A DNA stretch of 64,000 bases from OCS116 cluster bacterium AG-390-I16 (GTDB lineage: Bacteria; Pseudomonadota; Alphaproteobacteria; MED-G09): positions 1 to 64,000 of the forward strand of contig QCGZ01000004.1 of the NCBI GenBank assembly GCA_003279705.1, written 5' to 3'. Positions 35,776 to 45,669 of the stretch are shown here, piece after piece. Positions within the stretch are counted from its first letter, which is position 1. Every line of letters starts with the position of its first letter. The notes beneath the pieces were generated by a model. That model was not told the origin of the DNA. It saw nothing but the letters and a program-made list of their open reading frames with translations, and ran no database searches. Position numbers and translations under genes: made by a program.

Positions 35776-37071
35776 TTAAAAACCAGAACCCATTATTTTT
35801 TCTATTATTTTCACAGCAAAATTATTATTTTTAGATTTATTTTTAATTTCATTTTCTTGCATTAAAATTGAATGCAAAAGCATGCCAGTACAAGATGTAA
35901 ATGCCGGGCCTGATAGCTCTTCAACTAAATTATTTATACCAGAAGGAAAACCAATTCTTACTCTAGCTTCTAATATTCTTTCTGCAAACTCTATACTACC
36001 AGGTAACTCCATAGTACCGCCTGTAATTATAGTATTTTTATTGGAAATATCTTTGTAACCAGATTGTTCTAAACATTTTTTTGAATGCATAAGTATTTCC
36101 CAAAATCTTGGCTTAATAATTGAAATCAATTTTGACCTAGAGAATGAAAGTCTATTTTCATCATTGCCACCTATAATTGGTATTTGAAAAATTTCTTCTC
36201 CATCATTTGCTCCCCTTAAAGCGCTTCCATATAAGGTTTTTAATGCTTCAGCTTGATCAAATGGTGTACTTAACTCCTTTGATATATCATTTGTAATATA
36301 CCAACCACCAAGGTTAAGTGATTTTGCATAAACTATTGAACCATCGATAAAAACTGAAATTGAAGTAGTCCCTGCTCCAATATCAATACAAACCGATCCT
36401 TGATTTTTCTCCTCATCTGTGAGGGCTGACAGAGCAGATGTGTATGGTTTTGCTGTGAAGTTAGTTACATTCAAAAAACAACTATTAATTATATTTTCTA
36501 AATTATTTATATGGTTAGGGTTTGCATAAATAAAAAGTAATTTAACACCAAGTTTTGAAGCACTCATACCAGAAGGATTAACAATATTTTTTATGTTATC
36601 AACAATATAAGTTGATGGAATAATATGAAGAATTTTTTTATTTTCTTTATTAAATTTTTGTTTTGCAATTTCTATTACTTCAGCAATGTGATTTTGATTT
36701 ATAATTTGATTACCAATAGAAAGTTCACCGAAAACTCTTTCTGTTCTAATATAATTTCCTGAAACATTTGCTGAAACATTTTCAACCTCATAATTTGCTT
36801 GATTTTCAGCCAAATCAACCGCTTTCCTAATTGACTCCTCAAGGTCATTAATATTTGTAATTCCTCCATTTTTAATTCCATTTGATTGTGAATACCCAGA
36901 GCCAATGAGTCTAATTTTTTTTCGATCTAAAATATTATCTACTTTCCCGATTAAGCACACCACCTTATCTGAGCCAATATCAATTGCTGTAATAACTTTT
37001 TCAGATTGATAGTTTGATTTATTATTAATGAAAAAATCTTGTTGATTTTTATCCTTTTTAACCATTTCCAT
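35776..37071 (-). CDS. ftsA: Cell division protein FtsA
   Basis: An actin-like ATPase that tethers FtsZ to the membrane, 431 residues. Motifs: VITAIDIGSDKVVCLIG (phosphate 1), CIDIGAGTTSISVFIDGSI (phosphate 2), NTIITGGTMELPGSIEFAE (adenosine), and a C-terminal amphipathic end (AVKIIEKIMGSGF) fit for membrane binding. Two Met codons lie two codons apart; the first overlaps the ftsQ stop by 14 bp and AGGG lies just upstream. Confidence 0.94.
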   Translation of the reverse strand: MEMVKKDKNQQDFFINNKSNYQSEKVITAIDIGSDKVVCLIGKVDNILDRKKIRLIGSGYSQSNGIKNGGITNINDLEESIRKAVDLAENQANYEVENVSANVSGNYIRTERVFGELSIGNQIINQNHIAEVIEIAKQKFNKENKKILHIIPSTYIVDNIKNIVNPSGMSASKLGVKLLFIYANPNHINNLENIINSCFLNVTNFTAKPYTSALSALTDEEKNQGSVCIDIGAGTTSISVFIDGSIVYAKSLNLGGWYITNDISKELSTPFDQAEALKTLYGSALRGANDGEEIFQIPIIGGNDENRLSFSRSKLISIIKPRFWEILMHSKKCLEQSGYKDISNKNTIITGGTMELPGSIEFAERILEARVRIGFPSGINNLVEELSGPAFTSCTGMLLHSILMQENEIKNKSKNNNFAVKIIEKIMGSGF

Positions 37072-37786
37072 TAACCCTGTCCGTGGTTATTTTACCCTCC
37101 ACTCTTAAATCAATCTTTTTGTGACCTTTTTCAATTAACTTATTTTTCTTAATATAAGAGTCTAATAATGAGAGAGACTCTGTAATATTATTCTCAGGTA
37201 ATAGAATCCTTACTCCATTTTTATAATGAAGATCCCATCTTCTTCTACTAACAAAATTAGCATGATCAATCTGATTTAAAATATCTGGATAGTTGTGCAG
37301 TTTATCTAAAAGATTTTTTAATTTTTTATCAGCACCCATTCCTTTTATTTGGAAGTAATTTTGAAATTCATTTGATTTAATTTTCTCTATTCTAAAACCA
37401 TATTCATCTAAAATATACTGTTCAGAACCTCTTTTCCAGACTGCTGAAGGAGAATATTCCTCAATACTTATACTTAGAGTTTCTGGATAAACCTTTCTCA
37501 CAATCACATCTTTTATCCATGATATTTTTTCTATCTCACTTTGAATATTTTTTAAATTTATGGATACCAGTGATTTATTTTCATAAGGCCTTAAAACCTC
37601 AGATAATATTTTTTTTGATGAGCGGTCTCTTCCAATAATTTCAATATTATTTATATAAAATAAATCAATAAAATTAGAGGTTAATTCTTCTTTGATTATG
37701 CCATTTTTAAAAAAATTAATAAAAATTATGGAAATAATAATTACTAACAGAATTAATGAATATTTATATTTATTTATCGATCGCAA
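37058..37786 (-). CDS. ftsQ: Cell division protein FtsQ
   Basis: A 242-residue bitopic divisome protein: short cytoplasmic start, one span (YSLILLVIIISIIFINFF), and a periplasmic POTRA domain (YINNIEIIGRDRSSKKILSEV) followed by the FtsQ beta domain (SWIKDVIVRKVYPETLSISI, YILDEYGFRI). The start is TTG at 37786, preceded 7 nt upstream by a strong GGAGG; this overlaps the ddl stop by 13 bp. The short hydrophilic N-terminus is smaller than in many alphaproteobacteria. Confidence 0.93.
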   Translation of the reverse strand: MRSINKYKYSLILLVIIISIIFINFFKNGIIKEELTSNFIDLFYINNIEIIGRDRSSKKILSEVLRPYENKSLVSINLKNIQSEIEKISWIKDVIVRKVYPETLSISIEEYSPSAVWKRGSEQYILDEYGFRIEKIKSNEFQNYFQIKGMGADKKLKNLLDKLHNYPDILNQIDHANFVSRRRWDLHYKNGVRILLPENNITESLSLLDSYIKKNKLIEKGHKKIDLRVEGKITTDRVNGNG

Positions 37787-38704
37787 GAAGCATCCTCCAA
37801 TAAATAAAGAATTAAATCACTATATGAAATACCCTGTTTCTCTAATAACTCAGGAACAAGAGAAGTTATAGTCATTCCCGGTTGAGTATTTATTTCTAGA
37901 GCAAAAAGTGACTCTGCATTATTTTCACCACTCCACCTAAAATCGGTTCTCGAAATTCCTCTGCAACCAAAGATATTATGACACTTAAGTGCTGTTTTTT
38001 TTACCAAATTATATATTTCTATTGGAATATTGGCGGGAATAATATGGTCCGATGCTCCAGGTTCATATTTTGCATAAAAGTCATAGAAAGTATTTTTTGT
38101 TTTGATCTCTACAACTTCTGTTGGCTTGTTATTAAAAACTGCGCAAGATAATTCAATTCCTTCAATATAATCTTCAATCAAAACACTTTCCCCATAGATC
38201 CAGGATTTCTTAATTTTTGGTAATTTATTTCTATCTGATTCATTCAAAATTACATAAACTCCATTACTGGAACCTTCCTGAAGAGGTTTTATTACAAAAG
38301 GTAATGCCTTGTTTAGATTGCTAATATTATTAATTTTTATAAGTTTATACTTTGGGGTATTAATATTATTCTTTAAAAATAGCTCTTTTGATAAGACTTT
38401 ATTCATACATATTTCAGATGAAGAGATACCTGAATGCGTATAAGGGATATTATTTTTTTCTAATAAAGATTGCACAGATCCGTCTTCACCACCCAACCCA
38501 TGCAAAGCATTGAAGCAGACATCTGGTTTGATTTTAATCAAATTTTTTATGAAATCACCCTTACAATCAAAAGGTATGGTGTTAAAACCTTGAGTCGATA
38601 AAGATTTTATAATATTTTCTCCAGAGGAAATACTTATTTCTCTTTCTAAAGACTCCCCCCCCAAGAAGAATAACAATCTTAGTATTTTTATTAATTTTTA
38701 CCAT
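37774..38704 (-). CDS. ddl: D-alanine--D-alanine ligase, apparent frameshift in a G8 run near the 5' end
   Basis: Makes the D-Ala-D-Ala dipeptide for peptidoglycan. ATP-grasp features lie in the downstream frame: GGESLEREISISSGENI, FNALHGLGGEDG, PFVIKPLQEGSSNGV, CRGISRTDFRW and EINTQPGMT. The natural start, ATG at 38704 (AGGGA upstream, overlapping murB), reads MVKINKNTKIVILLGG, the classic Ddl N-terminus, but in another frame. The switch falls in eight Gs (38655-38662): with seven, the frame runs on as ILLGGESLEREIS. As written, only a TTG at 38676 opens the long frame, without a good ribosome site. Either a sequence error or a slippery/phase-variable tract. Confidence 0.88.
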
Positions 38705-39620
38705 TCTTCCCTAAGATTTGAATTTCCCACTCAAGTTTAATGCCAAATTGACTTTGTACTTTATCAATGATTATCTCTCCTAAGTTTTCAAAATCTGATG
38801 CTTTGGCCTTTCCTGTATTTATCATAAAATTATTATGGAGGTCTGAAATCATGGCGCCACCACATCTTAAATTTGATACTCCTAACTTACTTATTAACTC
38901 CCAGGCCTTATAGTTTTTGTAATTTTTAAAAGTACTTCCTCCGGTTGGACATCCTTGGGGTTGAGAAGATATTCTTTTTTTTGAGATTTCACATATTTTT
39001 CTTTTAATTTCTTCTTTATTTTTTTTAAAACCCATTAAATTTACAGAAGTAATTATTAAGTCTTTTGGTATATTTGACTCTCTGTATTTAAAATCTATTT
39101 CTTTTGCTTTTTTTTTAATTTTTTTTCCATTTCTATTTAAAAAATTTACATCCAAAACAATATCTTTAAACTCAGAACCATAACAACCAGCGTTCATAAA
39201 AATACCCCCACCAATTGTACCTGGTATTCCTGATAAAAACTCTAATCCCCCTATTTGAAAATCAATAGATTTTTTTGCTACTTCTTTATCTAGGGCCCCA
39301 GAACCAACATTTAAAATATTTTGTTCTTTATGAGTTAATTTTTTAAAATCTGAAGGCATTAAAATTGATAATCCTGATAAACCACCATCACGGATTAAAG
39401 TATTTGACAGTTTTCCAAATATAGTTAGCTCAATGCTGGGAATTAATTCATTTAAAAGAATTGAGAGATCAGTCTCATTTTTTGGTATATATAAATATTC
39501 TAAAACCCCTCCAGCCTTAAACCATGATAGATTTTTAACTGATTTTTTATAAAAAAATTTACCACTTAATTCATCAACAACTGAAGGTGTTTTTAAAATG
39601 GGTTTTAAATTATTAAACAT
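38691..39620 (-). CDS. murB: UDP-N-acetylenolpyruvoylglucosamine reductase
   Basis: The FAD- and NADPH-dependent enzyme making UDP-MurNAc. The 309-residue protein has TIFGKLSNTLIRDGGLSG (FAD phosphate loop), LEFLSGIPGTIGGGIFMNAG, KYRESNIP and the catalytic-Ser segment QGCPTGGSTFKN. The end carries KASDFENLGEIIIDKV. The ATG overlaps the murC stop by 8 bp; the stop lies 14 bp inside the inferred ddl start. Confidence 0.95.
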   Translation of the reverse strand: MFNNLKPILKTPSVVDELSGKFFYKKSVKNLSWFKAGGVLEYLYIPKNETDLSILLNELIPSIELTIFGKLSNTLIRDGGLSGLSILMPSDFKKLTHKEQNILNVGSGALDKEVAKKSIDFQIGGLEFLSGIPGTIGGGIFMNAGCYGSEFKDIVLDVNFLNRNGKKIKKKAKEIDFKYRESNIPKDLIITSVNLMGFKKNKEEIKRKICEISKKRISSQPQGCPTGGSTFKNYKNYKAWELISKLGVSNLRCGGAMISDLHNNFMINTGKAKASDFENLGEIIIDKVQSQFGIKLEWEIQILGKNGKN

Positions 39621-41010
39621 TCAAAACCTCATATCTAAATTCATTAGCGTAATCATTGCACCATGAGGAAATTGATCCAGCGCCCATAAATACAACAATA
39701 TCTTTTGGTTTTATTATTTGATTTATTTTATTTTTAGCTTTTAAAAAATTATTGAAATAATATGCTTCTGTAAATTTTTTTTTGTTTATGTCATTTGTTA
39801 AATTTAGTGAACTTATGCCTTTTATCTTTCGTTCTCCTGCATCAAATATTGGTAAAATTATAGAAATATCAGCCTCTTTTAATGATTTGATAAAATTATT
39901 ATAATTTTCGTTTAATCTTGAGTATCTATGAGGTTGGATAACAGCTATTAATCTTCCATTTTTGGGCTTTAATGCACTTAAAGTATCTTTTATTTCTGTA
40001 GGATGATGAGCGTAATCATCGTAAAAAATAATATCATCCTTATCAAATATTTTTGTAAGCCTCCTTTTAACCCCTTGGAAGGACTCCAATGATTCTTTAA
40101 TGATACTTCTATTGATATTAAAATTAATACAAACTGAAATCGCTGCAAGTGCATTTTCAATATTATGATTACCTAAAAGTGGAAAATTTATACTTCTAAT
40201 AAATGAATTTTTTTTGTTAAAATTTTTAATTTCAACATCAAAAATAATCCCGTCTTTATTTTTTTTTATTATCTTAGCCTGAATATCCGAACTACTGTTA
40301 AATCCATATTTATAAATATTTAAAGATTTAAAATTTTTTAATATTGATTGAATATTCTTATCTTTTTCCGAAACAGCCAAAAAGCCAAATGGAGAAATAT
40401 TTTTTATGTAAAAATGAAATGACTCAATAAGCTTTCTTTTACTTCCATAGAAATCTATGTGCTCGTTATCAATAGAAGTTATTACCCCTCCAAAAGAGGG
40501 TAGAAAAGAAAAACTTCCATCAGATTCATCAGTTTCAACTAGCATAAGATCACTTTTTCCTAATTTTGTATTTGAACCATATGAATTTAAAATTCCTCCA
40601 TTAATAACAGTAGGATCTAATTTTGCTTTATCTAAAATTTCTGCAATTAAAGAAACTGTTGTTGTCTTTCCATGGCTTCCAGCGACAGTAATTGTACGTT
40701 TCATCCTCATTAATTCTTTAAGCATTTCAGGGCGACTTATCACAGGAATATTAAGTTCTATTGCCTTTCTAATTTCTGGATTATTTTTTGAAATAGCAGA
40801 AGAATAAACAATCAAAGAGGCATTTTCTACATTACTAGGATGGTGACCAATGAATATTTTAATACCTAGCCTTCTCAACCTTAAAACATTTGAATTTTTA
40901 TGTTGATCTGATCCTGTAACTTTATAACCAAGGTTTTTCATTATCTCGGCAATACCGCTCATCCCGATACCACCGATACCAATAAAATAAATATTTTTAA
41001 TTATTTTCAA
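39613..41010 (-). CDS. murC: UDP-N-acetylmuramate--L-alanine ligase
   Basis: Adds L-Ala to UDP-MurNAc. Motifs: N-terminal Rossmann IYFIGIGGIGMSGIAEIM, P-loop GSHGKTTTVSL, and DDYAHHPTEIKDT. I place the start at TTG 41010, one base after the murG stop, because AGGGA stands 8 nt before it. An in-frame ATG at 41043 would add 11 residues and overlap murG by 32 bp but lacks a ribosome site. TTG starts are used by several neighbours. Confidence 0.94.
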   Translation of the reverse strand: MKIIKNIYFIGIGGIGMSGIAEIMKNLGYKVTGSDQHKNSNVLRLRRLGIKIFIGHHPSNVENASLIVYSSAISKNNPEIRKAIELNIPVISRPEMLKELMRMKRTITVAGSHGKTTTVSLIAEILDKAKLDPTVINGGILNSYGSNTKLGKSDLMLVETDESDGSFSFLPSFGGVITSIDNEHIDFYGSKRKLIESFHFYIKNISPFGFLAVSEKDKNIQSILKNFKSLNIYKYGFNSSSDIQAKIIKKNKDGIIFDVEIKNFNKKNSFIRSINFPLLGNHNIENALAAISVCINFNINRSIIKESLESFQGVKRRLTKIFDKDDIIFYDDYAHHPTEIKDTLSALKPKNGRLIAVIQPHRYSRLNENYNNFIKSLKEADISIILPIFDAGERKIKGISSLNLTNDINKKKFTEAYYFNNFLKAKNKINQIIKPKDIVVFMGAGSISSWCNDYANEFRYEVLNV

Positions 41011-41011
41011 A

Positions 41012-42121
41012 TCAAAGTTCCCTATTTGATAATAAATCATCAATGATTGATCTAATTTTTTCTGAAGAGTTATTTACTACTATTTCTTTATTTGCTTTTG
41101 CCATATTTTCTAATATTTCAGGTTTCTCTATTAACTCATCTATAACCTTGTATAATTGATTTGAGTCTAGTTTTTTTTCATTTTTAACAATAACTTGGCC
41201 AATTTTTTCTAATTCAATAGTATTTAATCTTTGATCATCATCTACAGAATGTTGAAATGGAATAAATATTGCTGGAGTTTTTGTTGCAGCCACTTCAGCA
41301 ACAGTTGAAGCTCCCGATCTTGAAATTAATAGGTGAGAGTTATTTAGTAACTCAGGTAAATTATAGAAAAAAGTTTTAACCTCAGATTTCACATTCATAG
41401 AGTGATAACATTTTTTCACTCTCTCAAATTCATTAATTCTAACTTGATGAAAAACTCTTAATAGAGATTTTTTTGTATTATCCAGCTTATTTATACTATC
41501 AGGAATAATATCCGAAAAAAATGAAGCACCTTGACTTCCACCAAAAATAAGTAAGTTTAAAAACCCATCTTGATGATGAGTCTTATAATCTTTTTTATAT
41601 TTAAAGATTTCTGGTCTTATAGGGTTACCAGTATAAAATATTTTATCATTATATTTTTTTTTAATACCTTTTACTTTTAAATGGCCAACAGTCAGTCTAT
41701 CAGAGAGATTTAACATTAGCTTATTAGCCCTTCCAATAATTTTATTTTGTTCATGAATAATTATTTTAATATTCAATAGTTTTGCTGCGAAAATAGTTGG
41801 TATTGTCGGATAACCACCAAATCCAATTACTAGTTTAGGACTAATTCTTAAGGTATAAAAAAGAGAATATATTAAACCAATTAAAATTTTAAAAGAAATT
41901 ACAGGCCATTCAATCAGCCTAGTATTTGTGAATGTTCCAGAAGGAATAATTCTTATTCTACTTAAATCAAAATCTCTCAATAGAGTTTCGACCCTTTTAT
42001 CTGTAAATAAGAATACCTCATAACCATTTATCTTTAATTCTTCAGTAAGGCTTAATGCTCCGTATAAATGACCTCCTGTACCACCTGCAGTTAAGATAAT
42101 TTTTTTGCTTGATTCATTCAT
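41012..42121 (-). CDS. murG: UDP-GlcNAc--undecaprenyl-PP-MurNAc-pentapeptide GlcNAc transferase
   Basis: A peripheral GT28 enzyme that converts lipid I to lipid II at the inner face of the inner membrane. The 369-residue protein has the N-terminal G-loop TAGGTGGHLYGALSL, VIGFGGYPTIPTIFAAKLL, GGSQGASFFSDIIP (third G-loop), and SRSGASTVAEVAATKTPAIF with the UDP-GlcNAc-binding Glu. It starts 1 bp after the ftsW stop. Confidence 0.95.
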   Translation of the reverse strand: MNESSKKIILTAGGTGGHLYGALSLTEELKINGYEVFLFTDKRVETLLRDFDLSRIRIIPSGTFTNTRLIEWPVISFKILIGLIYSLFYTLRISPKLVIGFGGYPTIPTIFAAKLLNIKIIIHEQNKIIGRANKLMLNLSDRLTVGHLKVKGIKKKYNDKIFYTGNPIRPEIFKYKKDYKTHHQDGFLNLLIFGGSQGASFFSDIIPDSINKLDNTKKSLLRVFHQVRINEFERVKKCYHSMNVKSEVKTFFYNLPELLNNSHLLISRSGASTVAEVAATKTPAIFIPFQHSVDDDQRLNTIELEKIGQVIVKNEKKLDSNQLYKVIDELIEKPEILENMAKANKEIVVNNSSEKIRSIIDDLLSNREL

Positions 42122-42122
42122 T

Positions 42123-43298
42123 TCAAAAATTTATCCCGGGTTCACTAAAATTTTTTTTCATTTTTTTTATCCTTGGATCATCTTTTTTTGTTAAGGATAA
42201 AAACATACCCATACAAATCCCTAATGAGAGTATTGAAGAACCACCATATGAAATAAAAGGAAGTGTCATTCCTTTGGCAGGTGCTAAACTTAAATTAACA
42301 GCCATATGAAATAATGTTTGAAGACCAAAAATTAATAGTAATCCTGATGCAGCTAATTGATTAGCATAATTTGAAACTAGAGTAATTTTTGAAAAGCCCC
42401 TTATAATTAAAAATCCATAAATCAGAATAATAACTATAATTAAAAATAATCCACCCTCTTCAGCAACAGCAGCAAAAATAAAGTCAGTATAAGCATCTGG
42501 TAAATTATATTTCATCCAGCCCTCACCTATTCCTTGCCCAAACAACCCACCATTTTCGAAAGCATCTATTGCTGCAGAAATTTGAGTTGGTCTATTATCC
42601 AAAGATTCAGGAAAAAACCATCCCGCAAGCCAATTATTTACCCTTGAAGCTACATGTGAGAAATTTAAATATAAAAAAATAAAACCCAGAAAAGATGTTG
42701 TAGTTAAAGCACTAATTATTTTCCAAGATAAACCGTTAAAAAATAATAAACCCATGATTGTTAAAATTATAAGAATTGTTTGGCCGACATCAGGCTGAAG
42801 TAATAAAAGTGATATAACAATTAAAGTAACTATTAGAGGTATTATCTGGAGAGTAATATCACTTTCTAACCTTGATCTTGCTAAAAACCACGAAACAACA
42901 ATAATTAAAGATGGTTTAAGAAATTCTGAGGGTTGAATCGTAAATCCAAAAGCTGATAGCCACCTTGAAGCACCCCCACTACTTACTCCAATAATTAATG
43001 TTAAAAAAATTCCAATAAAACTAATGATAAAAACTATTAGAGATAATTTCCTTACCAAACTAGAGGGTAAAATTGAAATTGATACCAAAAAAAATAATGA
43101 TATGAAAAAATAAATAAAATGCCTAGTAAGGAAAAAATAAGTATTAGTTTTAATGCTTATTGCTTCAGCCGGACTAATTGCTAAAGAAAAAAATAATCCT
43201 ATACAACCTAAAAAAATTATTGCAAATAACATCCATCTATCAACCGTATACCACCAAACTCCAAGCACACTCATATTTGTTCTTGATATTCTAAGCAT
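42123..43298 (-). CDS. ftsW: SEDS-family peptidoglycan glycosyltransferase FtsW
   Basis: A 391-residue polytopic membrane protein with about ten spans, the septal lipid II polymerase partner of FtsI. SEDS motifs: STLIIGVSSGGASRWL with TIQPSEFLKPS, LLQPDVGQTILI, NGGLFGQGIGEGWMKYNLPDAYTDFIFA, and LPFISYGGSSILSLGI at the C-terminal end. Butts directly against the murD start codon region (stop at 43299 side) and is in the canonical murD-ftsW-murG order. Confidence 0.95.
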   Translation of the reverse strand: MLRISRTNMSVLGVWWYTVDRWMLFAIIFLGCIGLFFSLAISPAEAISIKTNTYFFLTRHFIYFFISLFFLVSISILPSSLVRKLSLIVFIISFIGIFLTLIIGVSSGGASRWLSAFGFTIQPSEFLKPSLIIVVSWFLARSRLESDITLQIIPLIVTLIVISLLLLQPDVGQTILIILTIMGLLFFNGLSWKIISALTTTSFLGFIFLYLNFSHVASRVNNWLAGWFFPESLDNRPTQISAAIDAFENGGLFGQGIGEGWMKYNLPDAYTDFIFAAVAEEGGLFLIIVIILIYGFLIIRGFSKITLVSNYANQLAASGLLLIFGLQTLFHMAVNLSLAPAKGMTLPFISYGGSSILSLGICMGMFLSLTKKDDPRIKKMKKNFSEPGINF

Positions 43299-44579
43299 TT
43301 ATTCAGCCTTACTTGTTAAAGACGAAATTATCTTGATGAAAAAAGTTCCTCTATCTTCATAATTTCTAAATTGGTCATGAGAACTACATCCAGGTGATAA
43401 AAGTATTGAACCTTTTTTATTTTTCTTAGCTGCTTTAAGTGCCGCTTTTGTTGCATCTGATAAATTTTTATAGATAGATGGTTTCTTTACACTTGGAGAT
43501 AATTTTTTTATTTCACTGGCTGCTGAACCTATCAAAAAAATTCCTTTAATTTCACTCGAAGATAAATTTAACTTTGAAAGATCATTGTTTTTTGAATAAC
43601 CGCCTCCTATCCAAAAAATATCTTTAAAAGAGTGAATTGCTAAATTAGCTGCTGAAACATTTGTAGCCTTAGAGTCATTAATAAATCTTATAGAGCCGTC
43701 ATCATAGACCAACTCCATTCTATGTTTTAACCCTTTAAACTCTTTTATTCTTTTTCTTATAACCCCTTTTTCAATCTTAAAAATTTCTAAAACTTTTTCT
43801 ATTGCCTCAAAATTATATGGTAAATTCACATCAACAGATAAATCAGTTTTTGTGAACAGAATTTTTTTGGATTTCAAATTTTTATCTGCAATATACTTTG
43901 AATACTTATCGTCAATGGAAATAATCGAGTAATCATTTTTATCCTGATTTTTAAAAATATTTGATTTTATATCCCTGTATTCAATCATATTGGAGTGTCT
44001 ATCCAGATGGTCTTCGGAAATATTCAACAATACAGCTATTTCAGGTTTCAATTTTGTATCAATCTCGAGCTGAAAAGAAGAAATTTCAATAATATAAATT
44101 GTTTTTTTATTACCTTTTTTTAATTTTAAAATAGGTTTTCCAATATTACCCGCCAATCTAACATCAAAGCCCTCTTTCTTTAAAATCTCGTATATAATTG
44201 ATGCAGTGGAAGTTTTACCATTTGTTCCGGTAATTGCTATCATTGTCCCTCTGTGAAAATCTTTTCCTCTTGCCATTTCAAAAAGTGTTATATCACTGCA
44301 AATTTTCGTATTTTTTTTAATTAAGTTTTTTAATTTTTTCTTCCTTTTTAGATCAATTCCTGGTGAAGGAAAAAATGAATATAAATCAGTCCATGGCCAT
44401 TCTTCAATTTCTTTCAAAATCAATTTCTTTTTTGTAAATTTTTTTCTTATACTTGGATTATCGTCCCATACATAGACATTAGCACCATTAGAATTTAATG
44501 TTTCTGCTATAGAAGAACCTGTAATACCTAGTCCATATATACCAATATTCTTAGATTTAAATTGATCAAAATTTAACAT
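43299..44579 (-). CDS. murD: UDP-N-acetylmuramoylalanine--D-glutamate ligase
   Basis: Adds D-Glu to UDP-MurNAc-L-Ala. The 426-residue protein has NIGIYGLGITGSSIAETL, P-loop TGTNGKTSTASI, NISEDHLDRHSNM, and INDSKATNVSAANLAIHSF. The C-terminal GSILLSPGCSSHDQFRNYEDRG is the Mur-ligase terminal block. Starts 1 bp after the mraY stop on the minus strand. Confidence 0.95.
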   Translation of the reverse strand: MLNFDQFKSKNIGIYGLGITGSSIAETLNSNGANVYVWDDNPSIRKKFTKKKLILKEIEEWPWTDLYSFFPSPGIDLKRKKKLKNLIKKNTKICSDITLFEMARGKDFHRGTMIAITGTNGKTSTASIIYEILKKEGFDVRLAGNIGKPILKLKKGNKKTIYIIEISSFQLEIDTKLKPEIAVLLNISEDHLDRHSNMIEYRDIKSNIFKNQDKNDYSIISIDDKYSKYIADKNLKSKKILFTKTDLSVDVNLPYNFEAIEKVLEIFKIEKGVIRKRIKEFKGLKHRMELVYDDGSIRFINDSKATNVSAANLAIHSFKDIFWIGGGYSKNNDLSKLNLSSSEIKGIFLIGSAASEIKKLSPSVKKPSIYKNLSDATKAALKAAKKNKKGSILLSPGCSSHDQFRNYEDRGTFFIKIISSLTSKAE

Positions 44580-44580
44580 T

Positions 44581-45669
44581 CTACCTCAACTTTAAAGTCG
44601 CCAGACCAATGATTGCTAAAATAAGCGAGATAATCCAAAATCTTATTACTATTGTGGACTCTGACCAGCCTTTCTGTTCAAAATGATGATGAAGCGGAGC
44701 CATCATAAAAACTCTTTTACCAATTAACTTATATGAAAGTACTTGAATAATTACTGATGAAGCCTCGAGAACAAATAAACCACCAATGATAAATAGAACA
44801 ATCTCATGTTTTACACTAATAGCAACAGACGCAATCAAACCGCCAAGGGATAGTGAACCAGTATCGCCCATAAAAATCATTGCTGGAGGAGCATTAAACC
44901 ATAAAAAACCTAAGCCTGCTCCAAATAATGCAGCACAAATAACCACTATTTCTCCTACATCTGGAATAAATTGAATATAAAGATAATTTGAAAAAACATA
45001 ATTACCGACTAGATATGAAATTACACCCATTGATGAAGCTGTTATCATTACTGGTATAATGGCTAAACCATCTAAACCATCTGTTAAGTTTACAGCATTG
45101 GTAGTTCCAACTAAAACACATAGAGAAAAAAGAATAAAAAACCAACTCGAAACAAAGAACGGGGATTTAAAGAAAGGTATATAAATTGAATAATTATTCC
45201 CATCTGGAAAATTTTTTAAAATTAGAAAAACTATTGATAAAGATAATAATATTTGTATTAATAATTTAATTTTCCAATTAATTCCATCAGACGATGATTT
45301 TTTAATTTTTTTATAGTCATCTGCAAAACCCAAAGCTCCAAAACCCATAGTTGAATAAAGAATAATCCAAATAAATTTATTACTTAAGTCAGACCAGATC
45401 AAGGAGCTAGAGATCAAGGAAAAAATTATTAGAATCCCCCCCATAGTTGGTGTTCCAACTTTTGTAAGTAAATGCGATGGTGGCCCATCTTGTCGAATTG
45501 GTTGTCCCTTTTTTTGTTTTTGTTCCATAAATATAATAAATTTTGATCCAAAACAAAGGCATATAAATAAAGAAGTTAATACCGCAAATGCTGATCTAAC
45601 GGTGATATAGTTAAAAATATTTAAACTGTTGAAGTCAGAAAGGAAATTTTCAAGAAGATATAAAATCAT
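44581..45669 (-). CDS. mraY: Phospho-N-acetylmuramoyl-pentapeptide transferase
   Basis: A 362-residue polytopic enzyme that makes lipid I from UDP-MurNAc-pentapeptide and undecaprenyl phosphate. Conserved blocks: DGPPSHLLTKVGTPTMGGI, GFADDYKKI (catalytic Asp pair), VNLTDGLDGLAIIP, FMGDTGSLSLGGLI and MAPLHHHFEQKGW. Its codons for Met-Gly-Gly form a natural G7 run that stays in frame, unlike the G8 in ddl. The ATG shares one base with the murF stop (TAATG). Confidence 0.96.
   Translation of the reverse strand: MILYLLENFLSDFNSLNIFNYITVRSAFAVLTSLFICLCFGSKFIIFMEQKQKKGQPIRQDGPPSHLLTKVGTPTMGGILIIFSLISSSLIWSDLSNKFIWIILYSTMGFGALGFADDYKKIKKSSSDGINWKIKLLIQILLSLSIVFLILKNFPDGNNYSIYIPFFKSPFFVSSWFFILFSLCVLVGTTNAVNLTDGLDGLAIIPVMITASSMGVISYLVGNYVFSNYLYIQFIPDVGEIVVICAALFGAGLGFLWFNAPPAMIFMGDTGSLSLGGLIASVAISVKHEIVLFIIGGLFVLEASSVIIQVLSYKLIGKRVFMMAPLHHHFEQKGWSESTIVIRFWIISLILAIIGLATLKLR

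Noticed and set aside
45436-45442. C7 run (G7 on the coding strand) in mraY, similar to the ddl tract
   Set aside because: It encodes Met-Gly-Gly of the conserved GTPTMGGI block and the frame stays intact, so it is not a frameshift.
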